DNA of 5,505 nt from Campylobacteraceae bacterium (GTDB lineage: Bacteria > Campylobacterota > Campylobacteria > Campylobacterales > Campylobacteraceae): contig JAITNC010000163.1 in the NCBI GenBank assembly GCA_031290675.1, positions 1-5,505 of the forward strand, given 5' to 3'. The notes under the pieces were generated by a model. That model saw only the letters and a program-made list of their open reading frames with translations. It made no database searches and was not told where the DNA came from. Positions 1-4,812 of the stretch are shown here, piece after piece; position 1 is the first letter of the stretch, and every line of letters begins with the position of its first letter. The position numbers and the translations under genes are program-made.

Positions 1-60
1 ACTTGGCTTCGTTACATACCAGTGCGTATGCGCCTCGCCAAATTTTCAAACTGCCTTATA
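1..60 (-). repeat. Intergenic repeat, family 1, copy 1 (hairpin CATAC-N6-GTATG)
   Basis: Read on the minus strand this stretch has the order AAGGC, an A/T-rich spacer, GCGCATAC, six bases, GTATGTAACGAA. The arms CATAC (15-19 on the plus strand) and GTATG (26-30) can pair as a 5-bp stem. The same order of elements recurs on the plus strand at about 441-505, so the two form a diverged inverted pair. It codes for nothing convincing. It resembles the short dispersed intergenic repeats seen in Campylobacterota genomes, but that is from memory and its copy number here cannot be judged. It reaches the left edge and may be incomplete. Confidence 0.55.
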
Positions 61-102
61 TAGACACAAAATTACGTCGTTAAAATTATGCAAATTTGGA
101 GT

Positions 103-147
103 TAATTCCCCTCCTGCGGAGGGGGGGGCGTAGGACGGGGTGGTTTT
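103..147. repeat. GC-rich intergenic hairpin repeat (CCCCTCC / GGAGGGG)
   Basis: CCCCTCC (108-114) and GGAGGGG (118-124) form a perfect 7-bp stem around a TGC loop. The stem runs into eight consecutive G (121-128) and then GTAGGACGGGGTGG. Read on the minus strand this gives ACCACCCCG, a C-rich spacer and a CCCCTCC hairpin ending in GGGGAATT, a layout I recall from dispersed intergenic repeats in several unrelated bacterial groups. It is far richer in GC than the flanking DNA. There is no T-tract beside the stem, so it does not look like an intrinsic terminator. Confidence 0.5.
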
Positions 148-162
148 TCTTTGCCCTCTTGT

Positions 163-195
163 GTCATTGTGAGGAGCGAAGCGACGTGACAATCT
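163..195 (+). repeat. REP-like palindromic unit A
   Basis: The unit begins GTCATTGTGAGG and ends GTGACAATCT. ATTGT (166-170) pairs with ACAAT (189-193), enclosing AGCGAAGCGAC, which is itself partly self-complementary. It matches in layout the neighbouring unit at 221-256 on the other strand, which begins GTCATTGCGAG and ends GGCAATCC. The GTCATTGYGAG...GCAATC pattern is reminiscent of REP-type intergenic palindromes; no REP-associated transposase is present in the window. Confidence 0.6.
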
Positions 196-220
196 GTGTT
201 TTGTATCACATAAGAGAACT

Positions 221-256
221 GGATTGCCACGCCTGGGTACAGGCTCGCAATGACGG
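221..256 (-). repeat. REP-like palindromic unit B, inverted relative to A
   Basis: ATTGC (223-227) pairs with GCAAT (247-251), and inside it GCCTG (231-235) pairs with CAGGC (240-244) around the loop GGTA, giving a clear two-part hairpin. On the minus strand it starts GTCATTGCGAG like unit A, so A and B are head-opposed, as in paired REP (BIME or REPIN-like) arrangements. The short lead-in ACATAAGAG (208-216) recurs exactly at 335-343 next to GGATGAC, suggesting a worn further copy there. Confidence 0.6.
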
Positions 257-269
257 AGAGGGTTAAAGG

Positions 270-308
270 AGCTGAGATGCTCACGAATGAGCGCAAGCTC
301 ACGATGAC
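270..308 (-). repeat. REP-like palindromic unit C (TGAGC-GCAA-GCTCA hairpin)
   Basis: TGAGC (288-292) and GCTCA (297-301) form a perfect 5-bp stem with a GCAA tetraloop. On the minus strand the unit starts GTCATCGTGAG, a close variant of the GTCATTGYGAG start of units A and B, and CGTGAGC occurs twice within it. I read it as a diverged third member of the same cluster. The outer arms pair less well than in A and B. Confidence 0.45.
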
Positions 309-359
309 ACATGGGGGGCTTCGCCTTTTGTCTGACATAAGAGGGATGACGGATGGGTG

Positions 360-396
360 AATAATTCATAATTGGAAATTCGTAATACGTAATTAG
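360..396. repeat. A/T-rich degenerate short tandem repeat
   Basis: On the minus strand this stretch is made of near-repeats of AATTACG, ATTACG, AATT and AATTATG, with a period of about 7 to 9 bases, directly beside the REP-like cluster. The units are imperfect, and no promoter or gene can be tied to them. It is listed because it completes the patchwork of different repeat types filling the region left of bamA. Confidence 0.35.
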
Positions 397-440
397 AGTA
401 TACCAAATTTACAAAATTTTAGCGTTCGTTTTTTTGGTGA

Positions 441-505
441 GAACAAGGCGATTTTTTAAATAAATGAGAGCGCATACGTCTGAGTATGTAACCGAATTTA
501 TCTAA
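441..505 (+). repeat. Intergenic repeat, family 1, copy 2 (inverted relative to copy 1)
   Basis: This copy reads AAGGC, a 20-base A/T-rich spacer, GCGCATAC, GTCTGA, GTATGTAACCGAA. It shares element order and near-equal spacing with the minus strand of 1-60, where the spacer is 19 bases. CATAC (473-477) pairs with GTATG (484-488). It lies about 60 bp beyond the stop codon of bamA. The remaining bases up to 563 show no gene and no convincing terminator. Confidence 0.55.
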
Positions 506-563
506 AAATCAACGAAGTCAATCATCAAAAAGAGTCAGCTAAAAATTGTAAAAGGCAGGAACG

Positions 564-2789
564 TTAGAACGTCCTTCCCATCGTAAACTCAAAGCTACTA
601 GTCCTGTCGCCATCCTCTTTCTTGATAGGTCTGGCAAAGATGAACTGTATCGGTCCCATAGGTGAGATCCACTCTATAGCCACGCCGCCGCTCGCCCTTT
701 TGTCGTCAAAATTCTTTTCGCCTATCATGCCATAATCAAAAAACAACGCACCTCTCATTTTGATTCGCTCCACGATAGGAAAGCTCATCTCTACAGAGTT
801 GTAAAATGACATCTTGCCGCCCGTGAGCGCGCCATTGGCGTTTTTGGGCGCTATGGAGTTACTCTCAAAACCTCTTAGGGAGTTTGTACCGCCGAGATAA
901 AGCTTTTCGTTATATGGCAGGTAGCCGTTCTCTTTGATCCAGCCAAACTGCGCTTTGTATCGCAAGATAAGGTCGTATCCTATGAGATCTTCCAAACCGT
1001 AAAATGTGGCAAATTTCGTGATACTTTTCAAAAACTTTTGGTCTCCGCCCGCACCCGCGAACTCGAGCGAACTGCTGGCTATGAAGCCTTCGCGCGGCAG
1101 ATAATAATCATCTGTGTTGTTAAATGTGATGCTTGGCGTCACTGCGCTTTTTATCGACTCTTCCAAAAGCCCCGACCTGTCGTATTTGTCGTATGTGCTT
1201 GATATATCGCTAAGCTCTGACTTCTCATATGTGTATTTCGCAGCGACCGACACGTGGCGTCCAAGACGGCGCCCCAAACTCACGTAAGCTCCTGTGGTCA
1301 GCTCATCATAATCATAAAAATCATAATCCCTTCTATAGACGCTTCCGCCGAGGCTGTAAACAGAGTCAAATATGCGTGGATTTGTCATGGATACAGAGCC
1401 TGAAAGCTCCTTGTCCGACCTCTCCACGTTTACGGACGCACTCACGCCGCTTCCGAGTAGATTTGTTTCAGATACGTATCCGTTTATCAAAAATCCGTCA
1501 GACGAGCCGTATCCGATACCCCCACCAATAGCTCCCGTCTGCCTCTCTTTGACGTCCACGACGAGGTCAATCTCATCTTTTGAAACCCTCTCCTCTTTGA
1601 TGGTTACGTCCTCAAAGTAGCTGGTTCGCCTCAAAGCGTTTCTTGACTCTGCAAGGTCTGTTCTGTTGTAGAGGTCTTTTGGCGCTAAAAATACATCTCG
1701 GCGTATGATGCGGTCAAGCGTCATCGTGTTGCCCATGATACGCACATCTCTGATGTAGACTTTGTCGCTTGGAATGACCGTGTAGATAAGGTCTACGACA
1801 CGTGCTTTGCTATCTTTTTTGACATCAGGATAGACCCTCACGTAGGCGTATCCCTGGTCTGCTATCATATCTTCAAGGGCTTTGGCGTCTTTTCTCATCT
1901 TCGTGATATCAAAAGTGTCTTTTCTCTGCAAAAGGAACGATTTTTTCACTTTTTCTATGTCTATAAAACCATCTGGAATCTCTATCGTTGTGTTGCCGAC
2001 TTTGTATTTGTCGCCCTCTTCTACTTTGTACTCAAGTTTGGCGTTGTAGTTGTCAAAATAAACCCTCAAGTACGGTTCGCTGACGTTTGCGTCCAAAAAG
2101 CCGTATTTGTAGTAGATATCGCGTATCTTGTTTGAGTCGTTGTCAAGCTCCATAAGATTTACTTTGCCGTCGTTTCTGCCCCACATCCAACCCATAAACT
2201 CCCGCTCTTTGTTTGAGAGTGTCGGCTCAAAATTTCTATATTTCAACTCGCTGGCACCGTATACATCAACACTTTTTATGATGATATTTTCGCCTCTGTT
2301 TATCTGAAAATTTACCTCTATACTCTGCTCGTTCAGCTTGCTCGTGTTTACCTCTACGACCGTATCAAAATACCCCTGTATCTCGTAAAATTTCTTTATC
2401 TGCTCTTTTGAAAACTCTATCTTGGAGTAGTCGTATATCTCGCCTTTTTTGACATTTGTGAAAGAGTTGATGGAGTCTTTGTCGTTGTCCCCGACACCCG
2501 AGATATCTACTTTGGCGATGACGGGTTTCTCTTTGAGGTTAAATATCAAAGCTCCGTTCTCCTCCTCTATCACGATATCTTCAAAATACTGTTGGCGAAA
2601 CAAAATGCGCACAGCCTCGTCTATCTTGTCTATATTCATCTCATCGCCCGCGTGCAGACCTATCATGTCCATAGCCGTTTCAGGCGAAAGGTATATAAGT
2701 CCGTTAAATTTTATGGACTCTATGGGTTTGGCAAACGATACGTCAGCTAAAACAGCGGCGCAAGCAAGGGAAAGTAGGGTTTTTTTCAT
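564..2789 (-). CDS. bamA: Outer membrane protein assembly factor BamA (Omp85 family)
   Basis: BamA is the outer-membrane core of the BAM machine, which folds and inserts beta-barrel proteins; its periplasmic POTRA domains receive substrates and its barrel catalyses insertion. The 741-residue product starts with a signal peptide of about 20 residues (MKK, a hydrophobic core, then VSFA before KPIES). About five POTRA domains follow, roughly at 21-90, 91-168, 169-262, 263-342 and 343-416, with typical FDxxxV and YFEDV-type strands. The barrel spans about 417-741. Family hallmarks are LPREGF (564-569), the loop-6 motif LRGF (638-641, equivalent to VRGF/Y), FFDYG (683-687), the block SPMGPIQF near 709-716, and a closing beta-signal that ends in Phe. 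Length is normal for Campylobacterota. It is divergent from tyrA, and nothing is encoded downstream in the visible 563 bp. Known: family and role; inferred: exact domain edges. The ATG at 2787-2789 directly begins the signal peptide; upstream only a weak GGA precedes it. Confidence 0.95.
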   Translation of the reverse strand: MKKTLLSLACAAVLADVSFAKPIESIKFNGLIYLSPETAMDMIGLHAGDEMNIDKIDEAVRILFRQQYFEDIVIEEENGALIFNLKEKPVIAKVDISGVGDNDKDSINSFTNVKKGEIYDYSKIEFSKEQIKKFYEIQGYFDTVVEVNTSKLNEQSIEVNFQINRGENIIIKSVDVYGASELKYRNFEPTLSNKEREFMGWMWGRNDGKVNLMELDNDSNKIRDIYYKYGFLDANVSEPYLRVYFDNYNAKLEYKVEEGDKYKVGNTTIEIPDGFIDIEKVKKSFLLQRKDTFDITKMRKDAKALEDMIADQGYAYVRVYPDVKKDSKARVVDLIYTVIPSDKVYIRDVRIMGNTMTLDRIIRRDVFLAPKDLYNRTDLAESRNALRRTSYFEDVTIKEERVSKDEIDLVVDVKERQTGAIGGGIGYGSSDGFLINGYVSETNLLGSGVSASVNVERSDKELSGSVSMTNPRIFDSVYSLGGSVYRRDYDFYDYDELTTGAYVSLGRRLGRHVSVAAKYTYEKSELSDISSTYDKYDRSGLLEESIKSAVTPSITFNNTDDYYLPREGFIASSSLEFAGAGGDQKFLKSITKFATFYGLEDLIGYDLILRYKAQFGWIKENGYLPYNEKLYLGGTNSLRGFESNSIAPKNANGALTGGKMSFYNSVEMSFPIVERIKMRGALFFDYGMIGEKNFDDKRASGGVAIEWISPMGPIQFIFARPIKKEDGDRTSSFEFTMGRTF

Positions 2790-2828
2790 TCAAAATGTCC
2801 ATTGGTATAAAAATTTGATAAATAAAGC

Positions 2829-2837
2829 TGATATAAT
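2829..2837 (+). promoter_or_regulatory. Extended -10 promoter of tyrA
   Basis: TG-A-TATAAT: a consensus TATAAT (2832-2837) preceded by the extended-10 TG (2829-2830). No TTGACA-like -35 lies 17 bp upstream, where the DNA is A/T-rich; this is normal for housekeeping promoters in Campylobacterota. The expected start of transcription is near 2844, giving a leader of about 23 bases to the ATG at 2867, or 35 to the GTG at 2879. Confidence 0.6.
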
Positions 2838-2838
2838 A
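2833..2838 (-). promoter_or_regulatory. Candidate -10 of bamA, overlapping that of tyrA
   Basis: The surrounding GATATAATATC (2830-2840) is symmetrical about one central base, so the minus strand offers TATTAT here. It would start transcription near 2826 and give bamA a leader of about 37 bases. A second minus-strand candidate, TATACC (2804-2809), would leave only a very short leader. There is no further support, so this is a plausible site only. Confidence 0.3.
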
Positions 2839-2866
2839 TCATCTTTAAACTAATAATCAAATCAAT

Positions 2867-3706
2867 ATGGAGCAAAATGTGCTTGTAGGTATTGTAGGTC
2901 TTGGACTTATCGGCGGTTCTATGGGGCTGGCTTTGCAAAATACGAAACTCGTCAAAAGGGTCGTGGGATTTGACCACAATGTGGCACACTGTGAAGAGGC
3001 TTTGAGGTTAAATCTTGTCAATGAGATAGTAGATTTTGATGATATAAAAAAGTGCGACGTGATATTTTTGGCTATCCCTGTGGACGCCATCATGGCGGCG
3101 ATGAAAAACCTCGTAGATGTCAGCGGTGACACCACCATCATAGACCTCGGCAGTACAAAAGAGCAGATAGTCAATGAAACGCCGCAGGTTTTGAAGAAAA
3201 ATTTTATTCCCGCTCATCCGATGACAGGTACGGAAAAAACAGGCCCGGGTGCGGCGTTTGCGACGCTTTACAACGGCGGCATAGTCGTCATCTGCAAAAG
3301 TAAAGAGGTGGAGGATATACACTTGACGCGCGCCGTGCAAATCTTTTCACATATAGGTATGAAAATATTTTTTATGAACCCAAAAGAGCACGACCGCCAC
3401 GCTTCGTACATATCGCATATGCCCCACGCTCTCAGTTACGCTCTAGCAAACAGCGTTATGCGTCAGGAAGACCCCAAAAGTATCTTGATATTGGCGGGCG
3501 GCGGTTTTAAAGATATGAGCCGCGTAGCGAAAAGTTCGCCTGTTATGTGGAGTAACATTTTCAAGCAAAATAAACAAAATTTTTTAGATGCACTCACGAA
3601 CTTTCAAGCGGAACTTGAAAAATGTAAAACTATGGTAGAAAAAGAGCAGTGGGCGGAGTTGGAGGAGTGGATGAAAAACGCCACCACACTGCATAAGATA
3701 CTTTAG
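2867..3706 (+). CDS. tyrA: Prephenate dehydrogenase TyrA
   Basis: The enzyme oxidatively decarboxylates prephenate to 4-hydroxyphenylpyruvate with NAD+, the step before tyrosine; it acts in the cytoplasm. The 279-residue reading has an N-terminal Rossmann fold with GLGLIGGS (11-18), and Asp36 after the second strand favours NAD+ over NADP+. HPMTGTE (117-123) carries the family's catalytic-type His117. The motifs HDRH (175-178) and SHMPH (183-187) follow, and the DMSRVAKSSPVMW stretch has Arg219 in the expected prephenate-binding place. The C-terminal half is helical, as in the family. There is no chorismate mutase or ACT domain, so it is monofunctional. The ATG at 2867 has no Shine-Dalgarno; the in-frame GTG at 2879 does (GGAG 2869-2872) and yields an N terminus closer to relatives, a 275-residue protein. 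It is divergent from bamA; its TAG stop runs straight into a hairpin repeat. Arogenate use cannot be excluded. Confidence 0.93.
   Translation: MEQNVLVGIVGLGLIGGSMGLALQNTKLVKRVVGFDHNVAHCEEALRLNLVNEIVDFDDIKKCDVIFLAIPVDAIMAAMKNLVDVSGDTTIIDLGSTKEQIVNETPQVLKKNFIPAHPMTGTEKTGPGAAFATLYNGGIVVICKSKEVEDIHLTRAVQIFSHIGMKIFFMNPKEHDRHASYISHMPHALSYALANSVMRQEDPKSILILAGGGFKDMSRVAKSSPVMWSNIFKQNKQNFLDALTNFQAELEKCKTMVEKEQWAELEEWMKNATTLHKIL
2869..2872 (+). promoter_or_regulatory. Ribosome binding site suggesting a GTG start for tyrA
   Basis: GGAG lies six bases before the in-frame GTG at 2879-2881. The ATG at 2867 is preceded only by A/T-rich sequence. Starting at GTG puts three residues before the Gly that opens GIVGLGLIGGS, as I recall for related TyrA proteins. 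Confidence 0.45.
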
Positions 3707-3730
3707 GCGATTTGGGAAGACCCAAATCGC
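3706..3730. repeat. 25-bp hairpin repeat, copy 1 (end of tyrA)
   Basis: GCGATTTGGG (3707-3716) and CCCAAATCGC (3721-3730) form a perfect 10-bp stem around an AAGA loop. The G at 3706 is the last base of the tyrA stop codon. The same 25 bases, in the same orientation, occur at 4768-4792. The site lies between the convergent tyrA and lipoprotein genes, 11 bp past the latter's stop, so it could end transcription from both sides. However, neither strand has a T-tract after the stem, so intrinsic termination is uncertain, and repeat is the safer label. Confidence 0.8.
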
Positions 3731-3741
3731 AAACTCAGTTG

Positions 3742-4734
3742 CTAGTTACCAACAATCAATGGAGGCAGGACGACACCGCCGCTATTATCAATAATATCGT
3801 TTGGCAACCGTGGCAACCAACAACCAAAATCAACGTAATCATCGGGAAGGCTGGGCAAACTTGTACCGACGCTGCTGTTATCATCACCAATGATAGGATC
3901 GCCAGGATCAGGTTCAATGATAGGATCGCCAATGAGGACTTCATCATCATCGATCATATTTTCATTGTTATGATCATAATACTGCCAATTTTGTGCATAT
4001 TTAAATATTTGATAATAATTATTATGCACAATCATCCATTTCGCACTTAAATAACCATCCTTGTTTTGAAAGCACCACTCATAAATCAAATTGTCTTTGT
4101 GTTTTACCCAGCAAGAGGAAGCATTGTTGTATGTAAAATTATACGGACTACCAGCAAGGGAGTTGCCATAGTTAGAAAAATTTACAGGCAGACTACTATT
4201 GCCAAAATGTTTAAACAATACAGTGCCGACAATCGGTTCACTTAAAGTAGGAAAATATTGCGGAAATAAAGAGGTTGAAATGTCTATTTCATCACTTGAC
4301 AAGTCTGAAATCACAGCCTCTAAAATAAAATGTTGCTTGTTATATAAAGCCGTATAACCCAAAGCTTTATTGGTCTCAAGCGCATAAAGCCCTTCCCCAA
4401 CTTCTTCGTAATAGTTATCCGAGAGAGTATCTACAAAATAGCTGGAAACATTGCTCGCTACAGGATAACGTAAAAATGCTTTTCCCGTGCCATCAACTGC
4501 CACAAGCTTGAAAGCTGGGAAATCATCTACCTTTACCGACAGAGGCACCAAGCCATCCTCATCGTATCCACCGCTATTGTTGGTATCTGGGCCATTTACA
4601 TCTGATTTGTTATCGCTGTCAGACAAACTGCCACTACCGTCTTTGATGGTGTTGCTACCGCCACCGCTACTGCCGCAACCAATCAATAAGGTTAAAACCA
4701 AAGCTAAAAATATGAGCTTGAGCAATTTCCTCAT
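3742..4734 (-). CDS. Putative outer-membrane lipoprotein of unknown function
   Basis: I do not recognise a family. The 330-residue product begins with MRKLLKLIFLALVLTLLIGC, a lipoprotein signal with lipobox LIGC and lipidated Cys20. Gly-Ser follow the Cys, with no Asp at +2, which by the usual rule favours the outer membrane. Residues 21-60 are a low-complexity Gly/Ser/Asp/Asn linker. Residues about 61-260 form the probable folded part, rich in Tyr, Phe, Trp and Asn, with Cys208 and Cys221 able to form a disulfide. The tail (about 262-330) is acidic, then proline-rich: DPII occurs twice, followed by LPSLP, LPRLP and VLPPL, with one more Cys (305). An AAGGAG site sits five bases before the ATG, supporting the start. 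It is convergent with tyrA, downstream of another gene on the same strand, and bracketed by identical 25-bp hairpins. It looks more A/T-rich than bamA and tyrA (by eye), consistent with accessory DNA. Confidence 0.8.
   Translation of the reverse strand: MRKLLKLIFLALVLTLLIGCGSSGGGSNTIKDGSGSLSDSDNKSDVNGPDTNNSGGYDEDGLVPLSVKVDDFPAFKLVAVDGTGKAFLRYPVASNVSSYFVDTLSDNYYEEVGEGLYALETNKALGYTALYNKQHFILEAVISDLSSDEIDISTSLFPQYFPTLSEPIVGTVLFKHFGNSSLPVNFSNYGNSLAGSPYNFTYNNASSCWVKHKDNLIYEWCFQNKDGYLSAKWMIVHNNYYQIFKYAQNWQYYDHNNENMIDDDEVLIGDPIIEPDPGDPIIGDDNSSVGTSLPSLPDDYVDFGCWLPRLPNDIIDNSGGVVLPPLIVGN
3888..3931. repeat. Direct 17-bp repeat inside the lipoprotein gene
   Basis: CAATGATAGGATCGCCA occurs exactly at 3888-3904 and 3915-3931, offset by 27 bp (nine codons), and codes for the two DPII-containing stretches in the acidic tail of the lipoprotein. 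Because the offset is a multiple of three, gain or loss of a unit would keep the frame. It indicates a small internal duplication in a tail that is probably unstructured. Confidence 0.75.
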
Positions 4735-4739
4735 TTTTT

Positions 4740-4745
4740 CTCCTT
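4740..4745 (-). promoter_or_regulatory. Ribosome binding site of the lipoprotein gene
   Basis: The minus strand reads AAGGAG, AAAAA, ATG: a strong Shine-Dalgarno with a five-base spacer that fixes the start at 4734. The 22 bases between this site and the hairpin at 4768-4792 are T-rich on the minus strand, but no consensus -10 stands out. Transcription may therefore come from the upstream gene. Confidence 0.7.
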
Positions 4746-4767
4746 TAAAATAAAATCAAACTGTAAT

Positions 4768-4792
4768 GGCGATTTGGGAAGACCCAAATCGC
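4768..4792. repeat. 25-bp hairpin repeat, copy 2 (between the two minus-strand genes)
   Basis: Identical over 25 bases to 3706-3730 and in the same orientation: arms GCGATTTGGG (4769-4778) and CCCAAATCGC (4783-4792), loop AAGA. It begins 20 bp after the stop of the upstream minus-strand gene. On the minus strand the hairpin is followed by CATTACAG and only about 10 bases later by a T-rich stretch. It could act as a weak terminator or processing signal in the intercistronic gap, or be a mobile or REP-type repeat. Confidence 0.8.
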
Positions 4793-4812
4793 GAATTTAT
4801 AAAGCCTACTTG

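Noticed and set aside
121..128. G8 tract as a phase-variation switch, common in Campylobacter
   Set aside because: It is not inside a gene or a recognisable promoter and is explained as part of the CCCCTCC/GGAGGGG repeat.
163..308. CRISPR array
   Set aside because: The units are in mixed orientation, diverged, and lack equal-length spacers.
46..369. Two overlapping minus-strand open frames (46-369 and 102-338)
   Set aside because: They translate the palindromic repeats; the products are low-complexity and basic/proline-rich with no start signal. Such frames are typical false genes on REP-like repeats.
509..563. Intrinsic terminator of bamA
   Set aside because: The minus strand after the stop has T-runs but no stable GC-rich stem directly before them.
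1229..1620. Plus-strand frames within bamA (1229-1531, 1372-1620), and similarly 2449-2853
   Set aside because: They are antisense shadows of a strongly supported bamA reading frame, and no product features were found.
2786..3340. Minus-strand frames opposite tyrA (2786-2989, 2857-3174, 3008-3340)
   Set aside because: They are shadows of tyrA, whose own frame carries all family motifs.
3712..4753. Frames overlapping the lipoprotein gene (3712-4050 and 4487-4753 on plus, 3756-3950 on minus)
   Set aside because: They conflict with a frame that has a strong ribosome binding site and a clear lipobox; one begins inside the hairpin repeat.
3707..4792. Integron cassette with attC sites
   Set aside because: The hairpins are perfect and short, without the RYYYAAC/GTTRRRY core sites and extrahelical bases of attC, and no integrase is present.
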